The notes under the pieces are model-generated. The model was given only the letters and a program-made list of their open reading frames with translations, was not told the origin of the DNA and ran no database searches. DNA of 64,000 nt from Saccharothrix luteola. Its GTDB lineage: Bacteria > Actinomycetota > Actinomycetes > Mycobacteriales > Pseudonocardiaceae. The stretch lies in the NCBI RefSeq assembly GCF_020859565.1, contig NZ_JAJHUO010000014.1, positions 186,001-250,000 on the forward strand, in the 5' to 3' direction. Both the position numbers and the translations under genes were made by a program. Shown here piece by piece: positions 44,491 through 54,900 of this stretch; within the stretch, counting starts at the first letter, position 1, and each line of letters starts with the position of its first letter.

Positions 44491-46677
44491 TCAGCGCGGC
44501 AAGCGCGCCTCCTCGTGCGACTGCGGCTGCGGTTCGCCGACCGTCGAGTCGTCCGCACGGCGGGACAGCTTCGACGGCCACCACCCCGCCCGGCCCAGCA
44601 GGCGCATCGCCGAGGGCAGCACCAGCAGCCGGATCACGAACGCGTCCAGCACCACGGCCACCGCCAGCCCCAGGCCGAGCTGCTTCATCTCCAGCAGGCT
44701 GGTGAACACGAAGCTGACGAACACCGACACCATCACCACGGCCGCGCTGGTCACCACGCCGGCGGAGCCCGCGATGCCCTCGCGCACCGCCTGCCACGAC
44801 GGCACGCCGCTCTGCGCCACCTCGCGGACGCGGCTCAGCACGAACACGTGGTAGTCCATCGACAGCCCGAACAGGATCACGAACAGGAACAGGGGCACCC
44901 GCGACACGATGAACCCGCCGGAGGTGAAGTCCAGCAGGTCCTCGGCCCAGCCGAGCTGGAACACCAGCACCAGCACGCCGAACGTGGCCGCGGTGGCGAG
45001 CAGGTTGAGCGCGATCGTCAGCAGCGCCATCACCACCGACCGGAACGCGACCACGATCATCACGAAGGTCAGCAGCAGCACGAACAGCACGACCCGCAGC
45101 AGCTTGTCGGACTGGTGCGCCACGGTGTCCACGTTGCGCGCGACGTCACCGGAGACCGCGTGCTCGAACCCGCCCACCGCCGCGGGCACCAGCTCGGCGC
45201 GCAGCTTCGCCAGCGACTCCTCGGCTCGCGGCGACTCGGGTGAGAACGGGATCGGCAGCTCCAGCACGGTGACCCGGCCGTCCCCGGACACCCGCTCGGC
45301 GGCCCCGGGCGCGAACAGCGGGTCGCCCTGCGTCCGCCCGACCAGCCCGTCCAGCGCCGACGCCACCTCGGCGGCCTGCGCCGGATCGGCCCGCACCACG
45401 ACGACGTGCCGCGCGCCCTCGCCGGGGAACAGCGCCACCATCCGGTCGTGAGTGCGGATCTCCGCGACCTGCTTGGGCAGCGTGTCGTTGCCGGGCAGCC
45501 CCAGCTGCATGCCCAACGCCGGCAGGGCGAGCAGCAGCATCGCGCCGGTGCTGATCAGCAGCGTCCGCCCCGGCCGCAGCATCGACGGCTCCAGCACCCT
45601 GCGCCACACCCGGCCCTCGCCGCGCCTGGTGAGCCGCCACAGCAGCGGCACGCGCGGCCGGTCGACCCAGCGGCCGAACTTGGCCAGCAGCGCGGGCAGG
45701 ACGGTGAGCGAGCTGACGACGGCCACCGCGACCACGATGATCGAGCCGGTGGCCAGTGACGAGAACACCACGTCGCCGACGAGGTAGAGACCGGCCATCG
45801 AGACCATGACGGCGAGACCGGACACCACGATGGCCCGCCCGGACGTCGCCGCCGCGAGCTCCACCGCGGTCACGTGGTCGACCCGGCCACCGCCGCGGGC
45901 GCGTTCCTCGCGTTCCCGCTTGAGGTAGAACAGGGAGTAGTCCACGCCCACCGCCATGCCCAGCAGCAGGATCACGTTCTTCGTCGCGCCCGCGTCGGGG
46001 AACACGTGCGAGGCCACCGCCGAGAGCGCCATCGCCGTCACCACCGACGACAGCCCCAGCAGCACCGGCACCCCGGCCGCGATCAGCGCGCCGAACACGA
46101 CCAGCAGGATCAGCAGGGTGACCGGGAGCGTCAGCTTCTCCGCGAACGCCAGGTCCGCGGCCAGCTGCTGGTCGATGCCGACGTCGATCGACACGCCGCC
46201 GGTCTGCTCGACCACCAGCTCCGGGTGGGCGCCGCGCACCGCGGCCGTCTGCTCCAGCAGCACGGCCACCTGCTCCATCGCCGTGCGGTCCGCGGCCTTC
46301 ATTGTCACCTCGACCAGGACGGCGTCGCCGTTCGGCGAGCGCGTCGGCTCGCCGACCGAGGACACCTCGGCCAGGGCGCGCATCCGGTCGGCGACCTCGC
46401 GCGCCGCGGTGTCGGCGGCGGCCTGGTCCAGCGGCCCGGACGGTGAGGTGATGAGCACCCGTTCCACGATCGGGTCCACCAGCCCGCTGTCGGCCGCCAC
46501 GGTCTCGGCGCGGCCCGCCTCGCCGACCCGGTAGTCCTCGCTGGAGGCGTCTCGGACGCCGACGATGGCGCCCGCGGCGACGCACACCGCGACGAAGGCG
46601 AGCCACCCGATGATCGCGCGCCACGGATGAGTGGCGCTCCACTTGGCGATTGACACGGTCACCGGCACGCTGCCCAC
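44491..46677 (-). CDS. MMPL/RND-family exporter
   Basis: 728 residues from GTG 46677, with GGAGG 9 bases upstream. Twelve hydrophobic helices form two repeats: one helix, a long outside domain, then five helices each. MMPL marks are GMAVGVDYSLFYLKREREE and FGLSMDYHVFVLSRVREVA. Such transporters export lipids or peptide metabolites using the proton gradient. It lies between the two NRPS operons, has its own 218-base upstream region with a palindrome at 46762 and ends 98 bases before the mbtH promoter. It is a plausible exporter of the NRPS product. Confidence 0.9.
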   Translation of the reverse strand: MGSVPVTVSIAKWSATHPWRAIIGWLAFVAVCVAAGAIVGVRDASSEDYRVGEAGRAETVAADSGLVDPIVERVLITSPSGPLDQAAADTAAREVADRMRALAEVSSVGEPTRSPNGDAVLVEVTMKAADRTAMEQVAVLLEQTAAVRGAHPELVVEQTGGVSIDVGIDQQLAADLAFAEKLTLPVTLLILLVVFGALIAAGVPVLLGLSSVVTAMALSAVASHVFPDAGATKNVILLLGMAVGVDYSLFYLKREREERARGGGRVDHVTAVELAAATSGRAIVVSGLAVMVSMAGLYLVGDVVFSSLATGSIIVVAVAVVSSLTVLPALLAKFGRWVDRPRVPLLWRLTRRGEGRVWRRVLEPSMLRPGRTLLISTGAMLLLALPALGMQLGLPGNDTLPKQVAEIRTHDRMVALFPGEGARHVVVVRADPAQAAEVASALDGLVGRTQGDPLFAPGAAERVSGDGRVTVLELPIPFSPESPRAEESLAKLRAELVPAAVGGFEHAVSGDVARNVDTVAHQSDKLLRVVLFVLLLTFVMIVVAFRSVVMALLTIALNLLATAATFGVLVLVFQLGWAEDLLDFTSGGFIVSRVPLFLFVILFGLSMDYHVFVLSRVREVAQSGVPSWQAVREGIAGSAGVVTSAAVVMVSVFVSFVFTSLLEMKQLGLGLAVAVVLDAFVIRLLVLPSAMRLLGRAGWWPSKLSRRADDSTVGEPQPQSHEEARLPR

Positions 46678-46761
46678 GACCTCAACTCCTCCGCTGTGGC
46701 ACTGTGTCTTCAGATCGTTCCGCTGCGTGACCACGCGGGCACTGGTGGTGCCCACCGGGTC

Positions 46762-46781
46762 GGGGTAGGGCTGTCCCCACC
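46762..46781. promoter_or_regulatory. Operator-like palindrome (copy 2)
   Basis: GGGGTAGGGCTGTCCCCACC, an imperfect palindrome matching 16 of 20 bases of the 41211-41230 site. It lies 85 bases upstream of the MMPL GTG and 35 bases past the P450 terminator. It is likely to control the MMPL gene. The regulator is not in the window. Confidence 0.5.
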
Positions 46782-46814
46782 TCTGGTGCGGATCCCCGCA
46801 GCGGACAAGGGAAA

Positions 46815-46860
46815 GCCCCGCCGCGGACGTCGACCGGAGGGGCGGCGTCCGCGGCGGGGC
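46815..46860 (-). terminator. Terminator of the NRPS operon
   Basis: A perfect 15-bp inverted repeat (arms 46815-46829 and 46846-46860) with a 16-base loop, 36 bases beyond the P450 stop. It separates the sbnB-NRPS-P450 operon from the MMPL gene. Confidence 0.85.
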
Positions 46861-46873
46861 GGTCGTGGGCACG

Positions 46874-46911
46874 GGGTCAGCGCAACGTCACCGGGTCAGC
46901 GCAACGTCACC
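46874..46911. repeat. 19-bp tandem duplication at the P450 stop
   Basis: GGGTCAGCGCAACGTCACC is present twice without spacer (46874-46892, 46893-46911). It contains the last codons and stop of the P450 gene, so the tail PVTLR-stop is repeated just downstream. It looks like a recent slippage duplication with no coding effect. Confidence 0.75.
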
Positions 46912-48107
46912 GGCAGGCTGGAGTAGCCGTGGACGAAGTTGGAGAACAGCCGGCGCGGCTCACCGGCCAGCTCGATCTCGTCGACCAGGTCGCGCACCGC
47001 CTCCAGCACCGACCGCACGTGGGCGCGCCCGAGGTAGGCGCCGAGGCAGAAGTGCGGTCCGTGGCCGAACGCGATGTGCCGGTTCGGCGTGCGCGACAGG
47101 TCGAACGACATCGGGTCGGCGAACACCTCCTCGTCGAAGTTCGCCGAGCTGTTCCACAGCGTCACCACGTCACCCGCCTTGATGACGCGCCCGCGCAGTT
47201 CCACGTCCACGACGGCGCGGCGGCCGAAGTGCATGGCCGGCGTGGTCCAGCGCAGCACCTCTTCGGTCGCGGTGTCGATGTCGACCTCGCCGTCCTTGAG
47301 CGCGCGCCACTGCTCCGGGTGCTGGTGCAGCGCCAGGAGTCCGCCGATCGAGGACATGCGGCTGGACTCGTCCGCGCCCAGGATGAGGCTGTAGCAGTTG
47401 AAGACGATCTCGTCCTCGCTCAGCGGCCCGCCGTCCACCAGCCCGTTGGCCAGGGCGCTGACCACGTCGTCGCCGGGGTTGCGCCGGCGTTGGTCGGCCA
47501 GGCCGGAGAAGTACAGCAGGATCTCGTTGCGGGCCAGCCACTCCTCCAGCTCGGTGTCCTCGGAGCTGTACCGGCTCAGCGTCCGGTTGTTCCAGTCCAC
47601 GAGCTTCGCGCGGTCGGCGACGGGCACGTCCATCAGGTCGCCGATCGTGTTGATCGGGATGTGGTCGGCGACGTCGGTGGCGAAGTCGAACGTCGGCCCG
47701 ACCCGGTCGCCCACCAGCGCGAGGGTGCGCTGGTGCACCCGTTCGGCGACCTTCGCCAGCACGCGCGGCGAGAAAGACTTGATCATCAGGTTGCGCACGT
47801 CCCGGTGCCGCGGGCCGTCGGTGACCGCGAGCATCTTGCCCGACGCCGAGTCCGTGCCGCGCAACAACGTGGCCAGCACGTTGCCGTGCTCGGAGGTGAA
47901 CCTCTTGTTGTCCTTATACACCGCGACGATGTCGGCGTAGCGGGACAGCACCCAGAAGCCCGGCGTGCCGTCGCCCGGCGGGTTCCAGTGCACGGGGTCC
48001 TCCTCGCGCAGCCGCCGCCACATCGAGTGCAGGTCCACGTCCAGGAACGTCTGCGGGTCGGCCAGGTCCAGGTCGGCCAGGTCGACATCGGCCAGGTGGG
48101 CGGTCAT
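46896..48107 (-). CDS. Cytochrome P450
   Basis: 403 residues. The haem-binding loop FGHGPHFCLGAYLGR has the ligand Cys354; the K-helix ExxR is EEVLR; the I-helix region reads LILGADESSRMSS, with Glu-Ser in place of the usual acid-Thr pair. Length and lack of a membrane anchor fit soluble actinobacterial P450s. It is the last gene of the NRPS operon, 13 bases after the ABC permease. It may hydroxylate or cross-link a residue of the peptide, possibly while bound to a carrier domain; the target residue is not deducible. A terminator follows. Confidence 0.93.
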   Translation of the reverse strand: MTAHLADVDLADLDLADPQTFLDVDLHSMWRRLREEDPVHWNPPGDGTPGFWVLSRYADIVAVYKDNKRFTSEHGNVLATLLRGTDSASGKMLAVTDGPRHRDVRNLMIKSFSPRVLAKVAERVHQRTLALVGDRVGPTFDFATDVADHIPINTIGDLMDVPVADRAKLVDWNNRTLSRYSSEDTELEEWLARNEILLYFSGLADQRRRNPGDDVVSALANGLVDGGPLSEDEIVFNCYSLILGADESSRMSSIGGLLALHQHPEQWRALKDGEVDIDTATEEVLRWTTPAMHFGRRAVVDVELRGRVIKAGDVVTLWNSSANFDEEVFADPMSFDLSRTPNRHIAFGHGPHFCLGAYLGRAHVRSVLEAVRDLVDEIELAGEPRRLFSNFVHGYSSLPVTLR

Positions 48108-48120
48108 GTCCGTGTTCTCC

Positions 48121-48936
48121 TCAGTTGGCGGTGCTCGCGTACCGGCGCAGGCTGACGAACGAGGTCAGCAGGAACAGCAGGCCGAGGGTCACCACGACGA
48201 CCACCTCCGGGTGGTCGGTCGGGAAGCCGCCGCCGGTGGTGACCGGGTTGCCCCACAGCTGCCGGCAGGCCGTGGCCACCGCGCTGATCGGGTTCCAGGC
48301 GGCGATCGGCGCCAGCCACGCGGGCAGGTTCTGCTCGGAGAGGAACGCGTTCGACAGGAACGGGAACACGACCACGACCAGCGGCGCGATCGAGTCGATG
48401 GTCTCCAGGCTCTTGGACGACATGCCCAGCAGCACGCCGACCCACGTCACCACGTAGCAGAACACGATCAGCACGCCGAACGCGGCGAGCGTGGGCAGCA
48501 GCCCGGTGTGGGAGCGCCAGCCCAGCAGCAGGCCGACGCCCACGACGACGACCAGGCCCATCACCGCGACGACGAGGTCGGCGATCGTGTGTCCGATGAG
48601 GACGGACGACCGCGAGATCGGCAGCGACCGGAACCGGTCGATCAGGCCGCCCTTCAGGTCCGTCGCGACCGCGATGGCGGTCGGACCGACGCCCGCGAGG
48701 CCGACCTGCAGCGCCGCTCCCGCGAACAGGTACTCCTGGTAGCTGCCGCCGCCGGGGATGGAGATCGACTGCTGGAACAGGTAGCCGAGCACCAGCATGG
48801 ACACCAGCGGGTTGAGCGTGACCCCGATGAACCGGCCGGGCGCCCGGCGCAGGTGCCGCAGCCGCCGGCCGGTCACGGCCAGGACTTCGACCAGGGTCGC
48901 CCCGAGCCCGGGTTTGACGTCGACCAGTGCGTTCAC
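48121..48936 (-). CDS. ABC-2 type exporter permease
   Basis: 271 residues from GTG 48936 overlapping the NRPS stop (GTGA). Six hydrophobic helices, with the conserved loop [29 protein letters not shown] of DrrB-like proteins, and [31 protein letters not shown]. It would pair with the ATPase at 43155, in the other operon. Both operons share a promoter type, so the two halves would be made together. Function in peptide export or self-resistance is inference from context. Confidence 0.9.
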   Translation of the reverse strand: MNALVDVKPGLGATLVEVLAVTGRRLRHLRRAPGRFIGVTLNPLVSMLVLGYLFQQSISIPGGGSYQEYLFAGAALQVGLAGVGPTAIAVATDLKGGLIDRFRSLPISRSSVLIGHTIADLVVAVMGLVVVVGVGLLLGWRSHTGLLPTLAAFGVLIVFCYVVTWVGVLLGMSSKSLETIDSIAPLVVVVFPFLSNAFLSEQNLPAWLAPIAAWNPISAVATACRQLWGNPVTTGGGFPTDHPEVVVVVTLGLLFLLTSFVSLRRYASTAN

Positions 48937-51900
48937 GATTCCCCATTCCCGTGCGGGCGGGCCATCCCGGCCGCCACCGCCGCGCCGATCCGGGCCAGGT
49001 GGCCCGGGTTCATCATGTGGTCGTGCCCACCGGGCAGGTGGTGCACTCGGAGGCCGCCGACGTGCGGCGTCCACAGGTCGACCCGCTCGGCCAGCTCGTC
49101 CTCGGGCAGGTCGCCGGAGGCCGCGAACAGCAGCACCTCGCCGTCGTAGCGGGACGGCCGGTACCGCTCGGAGAACCGCGAGTGGACCTTCATCACCTCG
49201 ATCATCGCCAGCACCCGCTCGTCGCCGAGCCCGGCCAGCGGGCTGCCGTCGCGGCGCAGCGCCTCGACCACGTCCTGGGCGGTGAGTTCGCGGCCCGAGA
49301 ACTCCGACCGGTCGTGCCCGACCAGCTCGACCACCCAGCCGAGCATCGCCTGCTCGTCGCCGTGGGGGTCGTGCCTGCTCGGCGGGTAGGCGTCGAGGTT
49401 GGCCAGCACGCCGACCCGCTCGCCGTCGGCTTCCAGCCGCGCCGCCACCTCGTGGGCGAGGATGCCGCCGAACGACCAGCCGAGCAGGTGGTACGGGCCC
49501 TCCGGCTGGATCGACTTGATCAGGTCGAGGTAGTCCGAGGCCAACTGCCCCAACGACATCGGCAGCGCGGCCAGCTCGGTGATGGACGGCGACTGGATGC
49601 CGACCAGCGGCGTGTCCGGGCCGAGGTGCGGCGCCAGCCCGATGTAGGGCAGGGCGAAGCCAACGCCGCTGTGCAGGCAGAACAGCGCCGGCCCGCCGCC
49701 CGGCTTCATCCGCAGCACCGTGTCGAACGGGGTGGTCTCCGCCAGGGCGTCGAACTCCTCGAACACGCTGGAGATCGCCGCGGCACGCGAGGGCGCGCGC
49801 TCGTCCGCCGCGGCCGCCAGGTCGGCGACGGTCTGGTGCACGAACACGTCCGCGATGGCGATCGGCAACCCCGCCTTGCGGGCACGGGTGACGACCTGGA
49901 TCGAGCTGATGCTGTCGCCGCCGACCGCGAAGAAGTTGTCGTCCACGCCGACCGACGGCACGCCGAGCACGTCGGCGACGATCCCGGCCAGCAGCTCCTC
50001 GCCCGGGGTGCGCGGCGCGCGTCCGGTGGGCAGGTGCGCGAAGTCCGCGGCGGGCAGGGCCTTGCGGTCCACCTTGCCGTTGGGCGTCAGGGGCAGGGCG
50101 TCGAGGGTCACCAGCGCGGCGGGCACCATGTAGTCGGGCAGCGACTCGCCGAGCTCCTTGCGCAGCAGCGCGATGTCACCGTCTGCATCGTCGTCCAGCA
50201 CGACGTAGCCGACGAGCCGCTTGTGGCCCTTGGCGTCGGCGTTGGCGACCACCACCGCGTCGCGCACGGCGGACAACGCTCGTGCGGCGGCCTCGACCTC
50301 GCCCAGTTCGATGCGGTGGCCGCGGATCTTGACCTGGTGGTCGCGCCGCTCCAGGAACTCCAGGTCGCCGTCCGCCCGCAGCACCACCCGGTCGCCCGTG
50401 CGGTACATCCGCGCGCCCGCGCCGAGACCGGACTCCGCCGCGAACGGGTCGGGCAGGAACGTCACCGACGTCCGCGCGGGGTCGCCGAGGTAGCCGCGCC
50501 CGACGCCGAGACCGCCGACGTAGAGCTCGCCCGGCACGCCGACGGGCAGTGGCCGCAGGTCGTCGCCCAGCACGTACAGCGCGGTGTTGCGCACCGGTTT
50601 GCCGATCGGCACGCGGGTGCCGCGCACCGGTTCGGTGATCACCGCGTGAGTCACGTCGTCCGAGCATTCCGTCGGCCCGTAGGCGTTGACCAGCGGGATG
50701 GCGGGGAACCGGGCGAACCACCGCTCGCACAGGTCGGCGGGCAACGCCTCGCCGGTGACGACCAGCCGGCGCAACGACGGCAGCTCCGGCGCCGAGCCCG
50801 TGGTGTCCCACACGTCCAGCGCGGCGCGCAGCAGCGACGGGACGACCTCCAGCACCGAGACGCGCTCACCCGCCGTGATGCCGAACAACGCCTCCGGGTC
50901 CGCGGCGACCTCACGGCCGACGACCCGCACCCGGCCGCCGACCACCAGCGGCGCCAGCATCTGCCACACCGAGATGTCGAACGTCACCGGCGCGTTGTGC
51001 ACCACCGTGTCCTGTTCGGTCAGGCGCAGGTCGTCCACCTTGGCGAGCAGGTGGTTGACCATGCCCGCCCGGTGCACCATCGCACCCTTCGGCTTGCCCG
51101 TCGACCCGGACGTGAAGATCACGTACGCGAGGTCGTCCGCCGCGCCCGACAACGGCGGCAGCTCGGTGTCGGCCGGCAGGGTGTCATCCAGCACCACCAC
51201 CCGGGCGGCACCGGCCACCTGCTCGGCCAGGCGGCGGTGCGCGACGTCGGTCAGCAGCACGCGCGCGCCGCTGTCGGCCAGCAGCGCGGCCGTGCGCGAC
51301 ACCGGGGCCTGCACGTCCAACGGCAGGTAGGCGCCACCCGCGCCGAGCGCGCCGAGCACGGCCGAGAGGTAACGCGCGCCCGGTGCGGCCAGCACTGCGG
51401 CCAGACCGCCGTCCAGCTCACGGGACACGGCGGCGGCACGGCGGACCAGCGTCGAGTAGGTGACCTCGCCGTCGTCGTCCACGACCGCCACCGCGTCGGG
51501 GTTGCGGGCCGCGAACTCGCGCACCCGCTCCACCACGCCCCGGTACGCGTCCGGGCGGCGCGGACCGACGCCCGCGCCCAGCACCCGGTCGCGCTCCTCA
51601 GGCTCCAGCACGTCGATCCGGCTCAGCCGCGCGCCCGGCTCGGCCACCGCGGCACGCAGCAACCGCGTCAGCCGGTCCGCGATCCGCTCGACCGTGGACC
51701 GGGTGAACAGGTCGGTCGTGTACTCCAGCGCGCCCCGGATGCCCGAGGGCACGCCGTCGGCGACGAGTTCGTCGAGCTGGAAGGTGAGGTCGAACTTCGC
51801 GCGCGGCGCGGCCACCGGCTGCACGCGGGCGTTCAGGCCGGGCAGGACGGCGGGTCCGTCACCGTCGTTCTGCATCACCAGCATGACCTGGAACAGCGGC

Positions 51901-54900
51901 TGGCGGGCCGGCGACCGCACCGGGTTCAGCTTCTCCACCAGGTACTCGAACGGCAGGTCCTGGTGCGCGTACGCGCCGAGGTTCGCCTCCCGCACGCGGT
52001 GCACCAGCTCCCGGAACGTCGGGTCGCCGCCGGTGTCGGTGCGCAGCACCACGGTGTTGACGAAGAACCCGACCAGCTCGTCGAGCGCCTCGTCGGCCCG
52101 GCCGGCCACCGGCGTGCCGAGCGGGATGTCCGTGCCCGCGCCGAGCTTGGTCAGCAGGGCCGACACCGCCGCCTGGAACACCATGAACACGCTCGCGCCG
52201 GACTCCCGTGCCAGCGCCACCAGCCCCGCGTACAGCGGGCCGTCGACGAGGAACTCGACCTCGCCGCCGTCGTGCGTGCTCACCGCCGGGCGCGGGAAGT
52301 CGGTGGGCAGGTCCAGTTCCTCGGGCAGGTCGGCGAGCGCCCGGGTCCAGTACGCGAGCTGAGCGCCGAGCAGGCTCTCCGGGTCGTCCTCGGAGCCGAG
52401 CAGCTCCCGCTGCCACAGCGCGTAGTCCGCGTACTGCACCGGCAGCGGCGGCCGGTCCGGGGCCACGCCGGCGCAGCGGGCCCGGTAGGCGTCGGTCAGG
52501 TCGCGGGCGAACGGCGCGATCGACCAGCCGTCGAACGCGATGTGGTGGAAGACGATCAGCAGCACGTGCTCGTCCGGGCCCAGCCGGAACAGCTTGGCGC
52601 GCAACGCGGGCTCCGCCGCCAGGTCGAACCCGCGGTCGGTCTCGGCGGTCAGCACGCGTCCCAGCTCGGCCTCGGAGACCTCGGCCACGTCCAGCGCCGG
52701 GTAGTCCGGTGGCAGGTCGGCCACCCGCTGGTGCGGCTTGCCGTCCACGTCCGGGAACACCGAGCGCAGCACCTCGTGCCTGGCCACGACGTCGCGCAGG
52801 GCGGCGCGCAGCGCGTCGGCCCGCAGCTCGCCGGTCAGGCGCATCGCCAGCGGCACGTTGTAGGTGCCGGTGGCGCTCTCCTCCAGGCGGTTGAGGAACC
52901 ACAGCCGCCGCTGGGCGAACGACAGGGGCGCCCGTGGGCCACGCGGCATCGGCGCCAGGGCCGGTCGGGCGCCCTGCGCGCCGCGCACCTGCTCGGCCAA
53001 CGCCGCCACGGTGCGCGCCTCGAACAACGCCCGGATGGGCAGCTCGACGCCCAGCGCGGACCGGGCACGGCTGATGACCCGCGTGGCCAGCAGGGAGTGC
53101 CCGCCCAGCTCGAAGAAGTCCTCGTCGATCCCCACCTGCGGCAGGCCGAGCACGTCGGCGAACAGCCCGCTCAGGATGTCCTCGACCGGTGTGCGCGGTC
53201 CCCGGCCGCGGCCGGCGGGCGCACCGGCCTCGGGCGCGGGCAGCGCCTTGCGGTCCAGCTTGCCCTGCGCGGTCAGGGGCAGCTCGTCCAGCGCGACCAG
53301 CGCCGCGGGGACCATGTACTCCGGCAGCGACTCGGCCAGCAGCTCCCGCACGCCCTCGGGCACCGCGCCAGGTCGTTCGGGTGCGGGCACGTCCGGCACC
53401 AGGTAGCCGACCAACTTGCGGTCGCCGTCGTCCTCACGGACCACGACCACGGCCTGGGCGACCCCGGGGTGCGACACCAGCGCCGACTCGATCTCGCCCA
53501 GCTCGATGCGGAAGCCCCGCAGCTGCACCTGGTCGTCCGCGCGGCCGACGTAGTCGAGCTGGCCGTCGGCGTGCCACCGGACGAGGTCGCCGGTGCGGTA
53601 CATGAACCCGCCCGGCACGTCGAACGGGTCGGCGACGAACCGCTCGGCGGTCAGGCCGGGCCGGTCGAGGTACCCGCGGGCGAGCCCGCCGCCGACGTAC
53701 AGCTCGCCGGTCACGCCGACGGGCACCGGCCGCAGGAGCGGGTCGAGCACGTACACCCGGTGCGCCGCGGTCGGCCGGCCGATGGGCGGCCTGCCCCCGC
53801 CGGTCAGCGGACCGCCGACGGTGGAGGCGAGCACCGCCTCGGTCGGCCCGTACCCGTTGAACATCCGGTGCCTGGGCGCCCAGCGCGCCACCACCTCGGG
53901 CGGGCACGCCTCGCCCGCGACGACCATCACCAGGTCGTCGGGCAGCCGGGCGCCCTCGGGCAGCCCGCCCGCGACCACCGGCGGCAGCGCGGCGAGGTTG
54001 ACCCGACGGGTCCTGATCAGGTCGAGCAGCGGTTGGCCCGGCGCGCGGGCGTCGTCGTCGGCGACCACCAGCGTGCCGCCGCCGAGCAGGGCCAGGCCCC
54101 ACTCCCACACGGTGGCGTCGAAGCTGTAGGAGGCGAACTGGAGCACCCGCGTGTCGGGCGTGACGTCGAACTTCGCGATCAGGCTCCGGACCATGGCGAC
54201 GAGCCCGGTGTGGTCGACCACGACGCCCTTGGGCCGTCCGGTGGACCCGGAGGTGTAGATCACGTAGGCCGGGTGTCCTCGGCGCAGCGCCGGTTCCGGC
54301 GCGGTGGCGGGCAGGCCATCCAGCTCGGCGAGCACCGCGGGGTCGTCCAGGAGCACCAGCGGCACGTCGAGCCCGGCCATCCGCGCACTGGCGTCCACAG
54401 TGGACACGAGCGCGATCGGCCGGGCGTCGTCCACCATGTACCCGATCCGGTCCAGCGGCAGCTTGGCGTCGATCGGCAGGAACGCCGCGCCGGACTTGAG
54501 CACGGCGAGCACCACCACCGCGGCCTCCAGCGACCGCGGCAGGGCGAACGCGACCACGCTCTCGGGGCCCGCGCCCCGGGCGGCCAGCAGCCGGGCCAGC
54601 CGGTTCGCGCGGGCGTCCAGCTCGGCGTAGGTGAGCTCCTCGTCGCGGAACACCGCGGCGAGCGCGTCCGGCGCCTGCGCGACCCGGTCGGCGAACAGCC
54701 GCGGCGCGGTCACGTCCGGGACCGGCTCGATCCGCCCGCTCCACTCGCCGAGCAGCAGCTCCCGCTCCCCCGGCGCCAGCACGTCGACCCGGCCCACGGC
54801 GGTGTCGGGCGCGTCGACGACGGTCCGGAGCAGCCGCACGAACCGGTCGACCAGCACCCGCACGTCGTCGCGGGTGAACAGCCGGCCCCGGTACTGGGCG

